A stretch of DNA of 64,000 nt, taken from Acheta domesticus. Taxonomy: Eukaryota; Arthropoda; Insecta; Orthoptera; Gryllidae. The DNA lies in NCBI GenBank assembly GCA_031308135.1, contig JAHLJT010000631.1, forward strand, positions 264,510,925 to 264,574,924. Direction: 5' to 3'. The notes under the pieces were generated by a model that was not told the DNA's origin, searched no databases, and saw only the letters and a list, made by a program, of their open reading frames with translations. The position numbers and the translations under genes are program-made. Shown here piece after piece: positions 22,771 to 35,051 of the stretch (position 1 is the stretch's first letter; every line of letters starts with the position of its first letter).

Positions 22771-23784
22771 TTAATTCTTTATATTTATGTAGATTGTGTG
22801 GAGAGAATTTTGATCTCTTGCGGTATACTCTTTAACTTTTAAATTTAGAATGATATCTTTTGTAAACCAAGGAGGATAATATTTTTTACTGTTAATTTTT
22901 TTCTTAGGAACATACTTATCCAAGATACAGTTCAAACTATCGTAGAAGAAATCAATGGCTTCATCAGTGTCTTCAAATTCTTTAAGTTCATTCCATTTAA
23001 CATGTTTAATACTACAAAAAATTTCTTTAAAGTTAGCCCTTTTAAAGTCTGGAACAGTAATAGGAGTAGGTTTTAATGTTATGTTATGTTGGCTGCCTTT
23101 CATATATAGTTTGATTTTAATTGATGGATGATACTTATCTTCTTTTAAAATGGGTTCCGCGCATTTAGAGATCTCTAAACAATTTGATATGTTAGTTAGA
23201 ATTAAATCAAGGGTTTTGGAATATTCGTTGAGAACATTATTAACTGATAGTAAATCGTGTAACGCTAAAAAGTTAGCGAGAGATCTTTCGCTAGGACTAC
23301 CATTTAATAAATTATGTGCAGAATCAGTTACATTAGACAAATTGAAATCACCAATTATTATAAGTTTAGCATCAAACACGTTAGGGAGATTTGAAACAGA
23401 TTCGTAAAATGACTGATAACATTCCCTTCTAGAATTAGGGGGAAAATACACATTGACAAAGTGAAAATTACTTCTGTGAAGAGTTACTTTTAAAGCAATC
23501 GCTTCAAAATTGACATTATTTAATTCAAATTCAGTTATGGCAAAATCATTACGTACTGCAATTAGTACTCCTCCTCCTCTTTTGATATCCCTGTCTTTTC
23601 GAAAAACATTGTAATCATTAGTAAATAGTTCACAGTTGTAGATTGATTCAGATAACCACGTTTCCGTTAGAAATACAAGATCAGAATTGTGGCCAAGAAT
23701 ATTAATATAAAAGTCATTTACCTTTGTTCTGAGTCCACGAACATTTTGGTAATAAATTAAAATATTATCCTCTATTATATGCAT
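22771..23784 (-). CDS. LINE ORF2, apurinic/apyrimidinic-like endonuclease domain
   Basis: This 337-residue stretch begins MHIIEDNILIYYQNVRGLRT. It carries the endonuclease motifs of APE-type LINEs: QNVRG with the catalytic Asn near residue 14, LTETWL with the metal-binding Glu near residue 41, GGGVLIAVR, NVYFPPNS, IIGDFNLS, LDLILTN, and a terminal EDKYHPS in place of the usual SDH. It would nick target DNA for target-primed reverse transcription. Its start overlaps the end of ORF1 by 20 bases in a different frame, as expected for coupled LINE ORFs. The frame ends near 22771 by a one-base shift. The continuation (KELRRITKSMINDAYLNY) is readable in the next frame and leads to the RT part. Confidence 0.88.
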   Translation of the reverse strand: MHIIEDNILIYYQNVRGLRTKVNDFYINILGHNSDLVFLTETWLSESIYNCELFTNDYNVFRKDRDIKRGGGVLIAVRNDFAITEFELNNVNFEAIALKVTLHRSNFHFVNVYFPPNSRRECYQSFYESVSNLPNVFDAKLIIIGDFNLSNVTDSAHNLLNGSPSERSLANFLALHDLLSVNNVLNEYSKTLDLILTNISNCLEISKCAEPILKEDKYHPSIKIKLYMKGSQHNITLKPTPITVPDFKRANFKEIFCSIKHVKWNELKEFEDTDEAIDFFYDSLNCILDKYVPKKKINSKKYYPPWFTKDIILNLKVKEYTARDQNSLHTIYINIKN

Positions 23785-24337
23785 GTTCTTTTAATTTAGT
23801 TATTGCCTCAACACTGTTTAGAATATGAACAGACTGATCACCTTCACGTATCTTGAGTTTGATATATCCCGCGTTATCAACCCACAGGAAGGCATAATCT
23901 CGTTCATTCTTTAATCTTCTAGCTTGAGATAAAACTAATTTACGAAGAGGAGTAAGACTCTGGTTGATGTAAATGGGATCATTATTTGATCCGCCTAGAT
24001 GACTCATGTTGAAATTTCTTTTCACTTTTCTTCTTTGGAGAAACGTGTCCTTGTCAATTCTTCTAACAAATCTTACAATTATTCCCCCTGAAGTAGAATG
24101 TTGTAGTTTTTTCATACGATGGCACGTATCAATCATTTCATCTTTCACTTCAACGTTTAGAGCACGACCAATGTTTTTAACAATTTCAACTGGATTCTCG
24201 TTAGTAGTTTCCGGAACTCCATATATTTCTAACGTATTTCTTCTCCCGTATTGGTTTAGTTCATCTAGCTGTCCTACTGCTTCCTGTAACTTGTTTTTCA
24301 ATAATGAGTTTTCAGATTTTGAGCGTTCAATTTTCAT
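23765..24337 (-). CDS. LINE ORF1 nucleic-acid-binding protein (190 residues, 5' truncated)
   Basis: It starts with a short coiled coil (about residues 1-30), then QYGRRNTLEIYGVPE, then an RRM-like region with DTCHRMKK and GGIIVRFVRR, and a basic C-terminal part (LRKLVLSQARRLKNERDYAF, GYIKLKI). This matches the coiled-coil/RRM/CTD layout of type-II, L1-like ORF1 proteins, which coat LINE RNA. No CCHC zinc knuckle is present. The coiled coil appears to continue upstream of Met 1, so the true N-terminus was lost by 5' truncation at about 24357. Confidence 0.8.
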   Translation of the reverse strand: MKIERSKSENSLLKNKLQEAVGQLDELNQYGRRNTLEIYGVPETTNENPVEIVKNIGRALNVEVKDEMIDTCHRMKKLQHSTSGGIIVRFVRRIDKDTFLQRRKVKRNFNMSHLGGSNNDPIYINQSLTPLRKLVLSQARRLKNERDYAFLWVDNAGYIKLKIREGDQSVHILNSVEAITKLKEHAYNRG

Positions 24338-24357
24338 TTTTTCAAAATTTAGTCGTT

Positions 24358-24431
24358 AGTTCGATTTTCCTAATGCGAAGAATGCGCTAAAGAATTAGTT
24401 CGATTTTCCTAACGCGAATAAACATATATAG
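24358..24431. repeat. LINE 5' junction filler with a doubled 20-base motif
   Basis: Between the LINE and copy 2, 74 bases contain TCGATTTTCCTAATGCGAA and again TCGATTTTCCTAACGCGAA. The second copy and the next 10 bases are identical to 25094-25122, about 0.7 kb away. It looks like templated filler at the insertion junction. Confidence 0.6.
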
Positions 24432-25508
24432 ATTTTTCAAAAATTGCGACAGTTCAAAACGTTTTCTTCGTCTTCCTACAACTACAATTAAGAATATAGA
24501 CATTTTTCCCTTAATGAAATCTGGTCTTTAAATATGGATTTTGAAATAAGGCAATGTACAATTTTTCGAAAATTTGAATATTTTTCGTGTAATTTGTGTG
24601 TTAGTACGAGGGAGAAAATACTAGGTGTCTAGCACCACTGGTTTTGATTTTGTACGTAAAAACTGCATTTTGAACCTTCACTACATAGAACATTGATCAG
24701 AAAATTATGATTAAGAAGTCAAATTTAAGACAGAATATACTTTAGGCTAATATTGACGTGTTATGTATCACATGAAAACCAGGATATTTTACTTCGAAAT
24801 GTTTCATCGTATTCAAAACATCCATATTTTAAACATCGATTTTTTGGGTTATTTCATTGACATCGGAAACCTTTTGGTGAAGTATCGAAGTAACGATGTT
24901 TGGCTCAAATTTGCCATCACTACATCCACGTCGTGTCCTTCGTCGCAGGATTCATCTTTAGGCCACATCTCACACACTCAGATATTCGAATAGTTTAGCT
25001 TCCTCTCTCTCTCGGGAATTTGATGCGACTCTCCCATTCGGTTTTCGGCGCTGTATCTGTTCTGAACTTATTTCAAATATTGGCGGCTCTAGATCGATTT
25101 TCCTAACGCGAATAAACATATAACATTAAAGTAATTTCAAACTGTTCACACGACCTCTAGTTCATTTTCACGATTTGTAGATTCTTTATTTTCCGTTTTG
25201 GTTGAGATTCTTTACAAAGGGTTTCAAATGTTAATAAATTAACGAAAAATATTTAGTTTTGTTTCATTTAGACATGAAATTAATGTTTCGCCAAAAATAA
25301 TTTTATATTTATGGAATACGTTGTGTATGATTGTCTTGTAACTCATTATATCTCTAACATTACATAAAAGTTATAACACATAAAAGACAATAAAAATAAA
25401 TCTCAGTCCCCAATCAGACATTTTATACGAAGTTTCTGTAAGATATAAGATTTCCTTTCAAACTAGTTTTGCACGACGCCTAGTAATAATTTGTTAATGG
25501 TCCATTTT

Positions 25509-25957
25509 ACTTTCCCGTATACTATTCTATAAGCTCACTTTTTCTTGATACTCCACAGCGGGGGCTGCGAGGGGAAGCAGGTTCTGTACACGTCACGGCA
25601 GTGCAATGCTGTCAACATCCACATGAAACTCAGCGTAAAAGCGCGTCTTGGACTAGACAGCAATGAGAAAGAACTGAAGTTTTTTTTAAATTCTGAAGAA
25701 ATAATTAATAATTATAGAAATTATTGAGTAACGAAAAGGTGCACGGTACGCAGAGGTCGTTATAAAGAGAGAGCGAAAACTGAGAAGTCCGAATTGTAAA
25801 GGAAGAAGGTGAGCAGCACTGCAAACTGAGCCGTGACGTTCCGAATGGGGCTCATGTTTTCTGCCGAGCCGTGCTGTGTCGGGCTGAGCGAGAACTAGGG
25901 CGCTGGAGTATCAAGAAAAAGTGTGAGCATAGTACGTACGTATAGTATAGGGGAAGT
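25509..25957. mobile_element. Small inverted-repeat element, copy 2 of 10872-11321
   Basis: Same terminal inverted repeats and core as at 10872-11321, with a few substitutions. It is duplicated as part of the locus and does not represent independent transposition. Confidence 0.65.
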
Positions 25958-27419
25958 TTACGTAATGTTGGGAGTATCAATTTTGGAGAAAATCGGCTGA
26001 ATGGTTTAGTCGCTAGCTTTTTTCTTAATTTAGCTACTGAATTTGTCCACTTTTGCGTTACGAGGGCCCTGTAATAATTGTTCTGGCGAAAATTCGCAGT
26101 TTTCTGGAGCACTATTACATAACTTTCTCTTCTTAAGAAGTTCCTTCTTAAGGGCGAGAAAGTACAAAATCTTAGGACGTACACCTTAGAGATTTAAAAA
26201 ATTATTGATATTACAGTATATTTATATACTGCTGGGAACCCGCCAGAATTTAATGTTAAGTGACTGACAATTAAACTACAATAGTGACAGGGTTGTAAAT
26301 GGAAGAATTTTAATTTTTTCTTGATTTTCAAATCCACTATTAATGACCAAAACATTTTGAACGAGTGGTTTAGGATAAATAACATTATTTCTGATTGCAA
26401 TATTTTTAAAAAATTATATTAAGTAGGAGATTGAGTGTATTTTAATTCTGTATATTTTGCTTGAAATCTCTGTAATAAAAGATTTTCAACCAAAAATTCC
26501 AATTTTTCTGCGCAGCATTACACAACATTCTCTCTATTCCGTAGCGGAAAGTAAAACAACTAATCCCGACTGCTGCCAGACAAGAGCAGCGCCATGCGTC
26601 TGCCCGTCACCGCGTTGACGTCACCCGCCGAACATGAAAAGAAAGAGGAGCTACCTCAAAGAGGGAGGGCGGGGAAAAGGCGCACGCAGTAAGCAATCTT
26701 GAACAGTATTACAGAATTTCAAATAAATGGTGAAATAATGCTTGTCCGTTGGCGGTTGCGGTGTGGTAACCGGATTTTGAAAAAGGATGCTCAAAGCGTC
26801 GACAATGTCTAAATTACTTCTTATTGTTATTAATACATTATTAAATTCTACAATGTAAAATTCGAATTACTTTCATGAGTAGTTGTTTTGTAACAAACGA
26901 GTTGGAAACGATGAACGGTCCGTTAGTTTTTTTCTTGTTCTTGCTAAGAGTAAAATCTATCGCTCTGTCTAGCATAAGCTGCTTTGCAAATTTTGCAATA
27001 TAAAATATGCACATTTATATTGCAATTTTGACTAGAGTTTTTCGTTACGTTCTGAGTAATTCTGATGAGAGTATTAGATAACATTTTAGAACAAACCGCT
27101 TTCGAGACTCTTCCGATGCGTCAGAATCAACGTTTTCACTGGGTCTATTTGGTTCTGTGAAACACTGCTTTGGCGAAATAGAGAGCAATACCACACTGCC
27201 TGGGGATTCCCCGACGCGTCGAGTTACCCGACGCCTGGGAAACGGTGTCACGTGACACAGCGGACGTGGTGTGGGCTGCGCTCTCTCCTCGAGATGGCGG
27301 CGCCGTTTCGCGAATGTGGCGCTCCACTCCTACGCGGCGGCACGAGCCTCGCTCCCTCACACGGCGCGCTGCTCTCTCAACCCCGTCATTATTAATGCAG
27401 TTGCTGGCAGCCACGCCAC

Positions 27420-27925
27420 GCTGAGAGGTGGCTCAGGGTATCAGCTGATGCCACTATAGTGCCTCGGACCAGGAGGTCCTAGGTTCGATTCCCGACGGTG
27501 TCTGGATTTTCGACACTAGCTACATAACTAGGCCGAATTCAGCCGCTGTATGGAAGAAACTTCTAGCAGCCGGCTGCTCTGATCGGTGGTTTTCCGTGAT
27601 TTCTCCGATCAACACCGGGCGATGCCAGAGCAGTACCCTAACAAATGAACCGCGGACCGCGCGTGATTTTTCCCTTCCCGTTCATGTCCTATCATCAATC
27701 CTTACTTACACACACACTTACATGCGCCATACTACTACACATACAGACCTGTCGGGAGATAAGAGTTTGTCCCGACTCGGGCGGTGCCCCGCTGGTGGGA
27801 GATACCTGGTTAGGAAAACCCTACTAGGTCTGATGTCACAAAACTCTGCTAACCGACGATAGGTCGTTTCCGGATCTCACGATCCAGAGAAGGAAGATCA
27901 CCGCCACTTCTCAAAGGAAACTAGT
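27420..27925 (+). mobile_element. SINE copy, longer form of 12780-13093
   Basis: Head, B box (GGTTCGATTCC) and body through the CCTGTCGGGAGATAAGAG and ATCACCGCCACTTCTCA blocks are present. It ends at about 27917 next to ACTAGTGGTGCCACAGAATG, the boundary motif of another repeat. This is the intact state from which the copy 1 SINE was truncated. Confidence 0.8.
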
Positions 27926-30898
27926 GGTGCCACAGAATGGCACAAACGTCCCCTTATTAGTTTTCTATTTTCTTGGATCTGGTCAAGCTATTTGGAATTG
28001 CCACATACTCGTACCAGCTACTACCTATCGCCACCCAAACTAGATTTTTTGACATTTTATGAATTTTTGTTTCCTATTGGCAGAACGGAAATATTATTTT
28101 AAGAATATTAAAGAACAGTAAAACATCGTCCTAAATGCCAATTTTCTTTCCAAAATTGCGAGCCGTTTTTAAAGAAGTAGCGTTTAAGTGCTACTAAAAG
28201 TGTGAAATTAGAACCTTTTTTTTAAGGAAATTTTTGAGTTTTCGAAATACTTTCTTTGAAATCATTTGAAGCACCTTAAGTCACAAATACACCAGTGTTT
28301 ACATGTTTCCGGTAATGTGCACAATATCTTTTAAAAAAATATATTTGTGTAATTTTTGCAAAACCAAAAAAAAAACTTCAAATTGACCTTCACGTCCTAT
28401 TAAAGAGTGCATTTAGCACTATTCCAAAGATTTTAAAAAATTGGAGCCATCTTTGAAAAAATGGCGTTTGAGTGTTTCTGGGAATGCAGAATTTGGAGCT
28501 AGTTTTGACCGAAAACTATTGAGTTTTCGAGAAAATTTATACAACATTATTAAAGAACATATAGTCATAAATATAATAATGTGAACAATTCTCTTCTAAT
28601 GTAATTATTAACTATGTGAGAGATAAGTCAAAACATTACATTTTTCTAATTTAAAAAACAAAAGTATAGAGCAACATGACGTTAATGACATCTCTTAGAG
28701 CACATTAGACACTATTCCTACCAAAAGTTTAAAGAAAAAATTTGGAGCCGTTTTTGAGAAAATCCTGTTTTTATAATTATTTAAAAATTGCAAATATTTC
28801 CCGCAATATTCCCAAAAGACACAAAAGTTTTTCAAAAAACGTACAGGACTTCAATGAAAGAAACTCACTTTGGAGAACAAATTTTACTTGGAAGAAACAT
28901 CTCTACCTTCTATTTTGTTGTTGTAGGAAGACGCCAAAAAAAATTAAAAATTTTGCAATTTTCTAAAATTCATAGTTATCCGTGAAAATCGAACCATATG
29001 CCACCTTAATAAGTGTATTTACTCTATTCTTACAGAAATTTAATGAAAAACATGTGAAATTTTAAACAATTACAACAACAAGATTTTCTCAAAAACGGCT
29101 CTGAATATTTCTTTAAACTTTTAGTAGGGATAGTGCCTAATATACTATATGAGATGACATGAACACCATATTCCTCTACTCTTTTGTTTTTTAAAAAATT
29201 ACTTAACTTTTTTTGAGTTGTCTCTCTCGTCATTAATGTTTATATTAGCGGCGATTTGTTTACATTATAATGTTTAGGAGTACATGGGCTTTAAATAATT
29301 GAGTTTCTCGAAAAACTCAACCGTTTTCTGTTTAGCTCAAAATGCAGTATTTTCAGAAACGCTCAAACTCCATTTTCCCATAAAATGGCTTCAAATTTTT
29401 TCTTCAAGCGTTTCGAAACGTATAGAGCAAATTGCACTCTTAATATGACGTTAAGTTCATTCTGGGGATTTTTTGTTTTTTAAAAATTACACAAATGTAT
29501 TTTTCCAAAGATCTATCACACCGTTAATATACACATTTCCAGCAATTTGCAAACGCTATTGTATTTGTGAGTTTAAGTGCTTCAAATGACTTGTAATGAA
29601 GTTGTTCGAAGTTGCAAAGGATTCCTGTAAAAAGAGGTTTAATTTTCGCTTTTACAGTGGCGCGTAAATGCCATTTTCTTAAAAGCGGCTCCAATTTTTT
29701 CAAATAAAATTGCCATTTAGAACGATATTTTACCGTTCTTTATATTCTTAAAAATAAAATTTTCCATTTTGCTATTCAGAAACCGAAAAATTAAGAAAAT
29801 GTCAAAAAAATATAGTTTGGGTGCCGATAGATGGCAGCTGGCAAGAGTCAAGGTCCGAATAGCTAACTGAGACGAAAAGAAATAGAAAATTAATGCGGGA
29901 AGGTCTGTTCAAATTCTGTAGCACTACTAGTTTCGTAATCAGAAGATTTATCTGGCTTTGCGAAATAGTCTTAAAATTTTTTGCACTGTGAGAGGTCGCG
30001 ATCTTCATTTGATAGACTGTTTTTCAGTGCTTCACGATATCATGTAGTCACCATAAGAAAACACTCCACTCTTTCACAGACGACAACATGCTTTATACTC
30101 GTTTGACGTTACTTCGCACAGCCAGTTATAATCACGTTCCCATTTTATGTATTTCCTGAACTGAGGTTTTCCTAGCTTTATTTAAATGAGGTAAGTCTTC
30201 GTCAACAAATCCAAACTGTCCGAAGAACTATCTTTGTCTTCACTCATCTTCAAACAAATCGTAAAAGAATAGCAACACAAAAGTAAAGTACATATTACTT
30301 TCCAAGTAGGGTGTTTTGACATATTCAATATAGGAAGCGAGTACACAACATTTCGTTTAAAAAATGAACTGTGCGTTGCGATCTGCAATGGCGTCGACAG
30401 CGGTAGCCCCACAACCATGATACAAGGCACGACCTTCTCACCCAACGATCCGACTCACCCTATTGCATTATGCGACTACCGACTCACCCGCTACTGTCAC
30501 TGAAATTTCTTTCACACTTTTTTCTTTTCTCTTTTGTTGTATTTTCAGCATTGGGAAATTCAGATCGAAAGATTTTACAAAAGCGTGATTTCGGCTGTAC
30601 CGCGCGGGACATTCACTTTTATTCTTAAAAGCGGGGACGTCTCGCCAAAAGCGGGACGTCTGGCAACGCTGATCACAACAGATAATTATTTACAAGTTAT
30701 GAACTTCGACAAGAATTGCTAAAACAAAACCTCACACTTGTCGGAAACGATGAGCGCAATTCGCAAGGAACGTCATCAAATGCTTCTACATAAGAAAAGA
30801 GAACAGTTATCGAGTTAAGTTGTGTAAATAATACACTGTTGGGTTCTGACGTGCGAAAAATAAATCAAGCTGTTGTGCTCTCAACACAGCGTGACATG

Positions 30899-31284
30899 TT
30901 TGACATCGACGAGGAAAAAGAAAAGAAACCAAAATTGTATTATACGACAACCAAATAAATCCGGCGTGAACACGCTGGATTTGATGTTACGCCTGAACTC
31001 TGTAAAAAGAGCAACGAGAAGATGGCTTTTAGCAATTTTATTTGACATTGTTGATACGGCTGCACGCATGTAATTTACAGAACATTGTTTACAAGTGTCT
31101 CTGAAACTTATAAAGAGAACATGGAAATTCTTGCTTCGTTTGGCAGAGGAAAAGGCAGCACCTGAACTAAGAGGGACGTTTGGAAATACCTCAAGCAAGA
31201 ACAAGGCTAATAAGGAAAGCAGTGTCTGCGAGTGGTTTGGAACACTTTCTTCCTTTATTGCCCATTGATGCCACAAATGAATAG
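30899..31284 (+). pseudogene. piggyBac-like transposase, C-terminal remnant (copy 2)
   Basis: Duplicate of 15301-15681, carrying the same GVNTLDLMLRLNSVKRATRR segment and the downstream RTWKFLLRLAEEKAAPEL helix in shifted frames. It differs by small indels (for example an extra G in the AGAGGGACG stretch), which changes the breaks. Non-functional. Confidence 0.72.
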
Positions 31285-31730
31285 TATAAGAAAAGATGTA
31301 CCAATGGCCTAAAAGGAAAGGACCATAAAACTAACTAGTGGTGCTACAGAATGACAGACTTTCCCGTATGAGTTTTATTATTTTCTTGGGTCTTAGCTAG
31401 CGTTTCGGAATTGCCACATACTTTTCTTGCCAGCTACCATCTATCACCGCCAAAAGTACTTTTTTTGTCATTTTCGTAATTTTTTCGGTTTTCCTATTGG
31501 TAGAACGAAAATATTAATTTTAGAATATTAAAGAACACAAAAGCCTAGCAGTAAATGGCAATGTTTTTTTTAAAATTATGTTGCCGTTTAAGAGAAAATG
31601 GCGTTTTAGCACTACTAAAAATGCGAAATTTGAAGCTCATTTTCACACAAAATGATTGAGTTTTCAAAATACTTATTTGAAGTTATTTGAAGCACCTACA
31701 CTCACAAATATAATAATGTTTACAAATTGC

Positions 31731-32866
31731 TGGTAATGTGCATATTAAAGACGTGAGAGATCTTTCAAAAAATTTACATTTATATAATTTTTGAAAAACA
31801 AAAAAAAAAAAAAAAAAAACTCAGAATGAAGTTTACGTCATATTAAAGAGTGTATTATCACTATCTGCTACAAACGTTTGAAGAAAATTTTTGCAGCCAT
31901 ATATGAAAAATGGGATTTGAGCATTTCTGAAAATGCCGAACTTTGAGCTACTTTTCACAGAAAACGGTAGTTTTTGAGAAACTTTACTTGACATTATTTA
32001 AAGCATATATACTCGTAAATATAATAATGTGAACAAAATCGCCGATAATGTAATTATTAACGACGTAGAGACAAGTAAAAAAATTACATTTTTGTAATCC
32101 CTACCTAAATTTTGAAGAAACAATTTTGGATCCGTTCTTGAGAAAATCTTGTTTTTGTAATTTTTTAAAATTGCACATATTGCAGGGAGTATTGCGCGAA
32201 AACTACTACAATTTTCAGAACAATGTGCATGACCTTAAACAAAAAGAACTCACTTTAGAGAGCACATTTCATGTGAAGAAATAAACTCTATCTTTAATTT
32301 GTAGCTGGAGAAAGACGCCGAAAAAAATTCGCCGAAAATTCAAAATTTTCGAAAATTCAGAGTTATCTTTGAAAATCGACCTATGCCCACGTTAAAAGAG
32401 TATTTTTACTCTATTCATACAGAAATTTAAAGAAAAATTTGGAGCCGTTTTTGAGAAAATTTTGAAAAATCCTGGGGGGCTTCATATAAGTACCGCCAAA
32501 TTTTGAAGAATCTTTTTTCAAAATCTCAAGGCTTTGACTAGAATCAGATCGACTGGGGAATATCCATTTTAGATGAATCGTACGTATTGTTTAGGCGCTA
32601 GCAGGGTTCACATACGGACAGACGGACGTTTATCCTTTCAATTGGTTTTCGGTATCAAGGACCTAGAAAACAGGGTATCTGCCTACACTACGTGTTAGGG
32701 GATATTGTTTCTTAATTTAGCAACTGGTTTTATCCACTTATTCCTTTTCACGGGCCCCCGCAATTATTTTTTTACCGCCGAAATTGGCCATTTTTTCGCG
32801 CAGCGTTACATAACTTTCCCTATACTACGTATATCACTCCGTGTATACGTACGTATACGGGAAAGT
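31731..32866 (-). repeat. Minus-orientation hairpin-ended repeats in the part unique to copy 2
   Basis: Family blocks in reverse run from about 31731 to the 54-base hairpin at 32813-32866 (opening ACTTTCCCTATACTACGTAT, closing ACGTATACGGGAAAGT). An A-run lies at 31800-31819. The block AAAGACGCCGAAAAAAATTC near 32309 matches the same block near 18841 and 13515. Confidence 0.65.
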
Positions 32867-33900
32867 AAAAAGAGATGTAATGAATGTGGACACAATATAT
32901 GTAAAGAACACCAAATTATCAAGACTTTTGCGATAAATGCAAGTCGACCTGTAGCAAGCAGAACAACAGTTTAGTTATCTTTGAGTTTCCTCTGCAAAAC
33001 AATTGACGTTTTTTTGTTTTAAACCGTTTCTTTAGATGGTAAATTTTATAATTTATATAAAGTGAAAAACCTCATTTATGGTTTATCTTGTTCTTTCGTT
33101 TTTCCATGGCATAGAAGTTTATTTGTGTACTAAACAAGATTTATGAAAACATTTTGTAATTTCAAAAAGTTCAATAAATATTTCGGAGTTAGCTTTATGT
33201 TAAATAAGCCATGTACCTTACAATTTATAACCATTTTGCCACTCTAGGCCGTCATTAAAACCTGGTGTCCAAAGTCTCCAAGTATAGTACTTGTATAAAA
33301 AGCAATATGGTTTTCGAGAGTTTTCAATTCTTATTATCATGGCTATTTCCACGAATGATTTAAAATTGTCCATAAAACCCAGATGCGACAAAATGAACAG
33401 ATTTTCTGAGAATTTCTAAACAAGAGTGGATTAGAAAGGTCTATTTCAGGAACAAAATTAAATTGAAGAATAAGCTTTTTTAATACTCATTATGTAAAGT
33501 TAACTTTGCACGTTTAGTATTCCTAAATGATTTCAATTACTTTTTGTATCAACATGTATTCTCTGTTTTTATTTCTCCTGTGGCCGACTGCAACGTTAAC
33601 CTACTTGCTTAAACTATAAAGTAAGATTAGTACAGTAACGAAGTGAAAGAAAATAAAATGTTCAGTACAAACCACGAAGTATTGGGTTTTCTTGATTATC
33701 ATTATTATCTATGCTTACGACGATGCAATTAGTAAACACACAACTCCAAAATTAAAAATAACTTAACAATACACGTAACAAAAAACTAATATACGGGTTG
33801 ATTTGATTACATTTCCTTAGCAATGTGTATAATTTTCTTGAATTTCTAAACCTTTTCCTAGTGTGTAGCATACAAACACAAATTTTCCTTACACAAATTT
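32867..33900. other. No gene recognised
   Basis: AT-rich DNA, probably 3' flank of the minus-strand protease gene. No splice-linked coding sequence seen. Confidence 0.35.
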
Positions 33901-34062
33901 TCAAACTTTCTTCGCATATTTGCTATTTCTCCTCGGTATGCCCTGGACTAGCTTCTTCAAATCAGTATCGTCGTTTTTCTTTGAGAACGTATCATTAAAT
34001 TTTTTTCGCAATTTCCTTTTGTTAACAACTGTTTCAATGAAACAATAAAAAAACTTTTTCAT
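33901..34062 (-). CDS. Small basic ORF of 53 codons, unidentified
   Basis: The minus-strand ATG at 34062 opens MKKFFYCFIETVVNKRKLRK and continues through DLKKLVQGIPRRNS to a stop at 33901. The product would be strongly basic (many Lys/Arg) with an amphipathic look in its second half. It sits about 700 bases downstream of the protease stop on the same strand. It could be a short independent gene, an unlinked exon or chance, and no homologue is recognised. Confidence 0.25.
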   Translation of the reverse strand: MKKFFYCFIETVVNKRKLRKKFNDTFSKKNDDTDLKKLVQGIPRRNSKYAKKV

Positions 34063-34766
34063 TACACATCGACACAGTGATCGAAAGATAACCTCTTAAG
34101 ATAATGAATCACCGCTTATGATTGGGCAACCAAAGAAGAAGCGATAATTAAAATTGATAAGAAAACTCATAGTCTTTTGGGAAATCACAGCTCTTAGTTG
34201 TTAAACAGTATGCATTCTTAAACACTATGCACTCTTTATTTCATGAGCATTTCATATATTTCATTTAAGAATTAATTGATATCTAAACTTTGAAATTAAA
34301 AGTTCGTGATACTCAAAAATAATTATATTAATTTGCTATTCTTGATTAGAATCCGAATTTAAAGAAATGTAAATTCAATAAAAATTGATAGATTTATTAA
34401 TAGTTTCAGAAAAACACATTCACAATTCAAAAAACACATTGTGATAATACCAACACCCACCACCATACACAAGTTGTGAAGAGACAATATATAAATAATA
34501 TATAACTCCACATATTTAAGTGTTACTTCTTGAATAAAAGATCAAAAGTGTTTCAATATTCCCTTGTACAAGAACATGATCCAAATACATATGAATAAAC
34601 ATATTTGTTTGGAATGTCCATTTATAATTATAAAATGGTATTTTTCTATGAAATGAATAAAAATCAACAGACTAACAAACTATTAAACAAAAAAATAAAT
34701 TCCTTGGAAACAATTATAAGTAATAGAAGAATAAATTGTTCGTCTGATAGATAAGTGCTAGGAAAC

Positions 34767-35051
34767 CTAATGGTTCAGACGCCAGTGCTGTTTCATGATC
34801 CAATCGAGGAAGTAGGGAACGCTGGTGAAGACTGAGGGCAGTTCACCTTTGCCCCCGATTACGATGCCCACTTGCACACCGTCGGACACCAGGGGGCCCC
34901 CGGAGTCACCCTCGCATAGGCCGCGTGTTCCTTCGATGTCATAGGCCAAAACATCCGAGGGGTGATGTCGGAGAAGGAGTCATTGCAGAATTCTGGCGTC
35001 GAGACAGTCAAGTTTGCGGCCCGCAGATACTTAGAAACTGATCCATTTAAC
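34767..35051 (-). CDS. Protease exon 6 (catalytic Ser, stop codon)
   Basis: The acceptor TTATTTACAG precedes 35051. The exon encodes KYLRAANLTVSTPEFCNDSF, then loses frame by one base between PRMF and AYDIEGTRG. It continues with LCEGDSGGPLVSDG, GIVIGGKGELPSVFTSVPYF and LDWI to a TAG at 34767. The specificity-pocket position 189 is Gly. The usual Cys220 partner of Cys191 is not seen in the GGKGELPS loop. Confidence 0.8.

Larger units (their letters stand above)
22024..24357 (-). mobile_element. Jockey/CR1-type LINE, 5'-truncated, 3' end lost in the gap
   Basis: The minus strand carries ORF1, then an endonuclease, then reverse transcriptase, in the order expected for this LINE group. The ORF1 coiled coil continues upstream of its first Met without a stop until the junction near 24357, so the 5' end is truncated within ORF1. 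The catalytic RT core, 3'UTR and tail lie in or beyond the N gap. Only a few one-base frameshifts are seen and long motifs are intact, so the insertion looks young. It sits exactly where copy 2 departs from copy 1. Confidence 0.85.
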
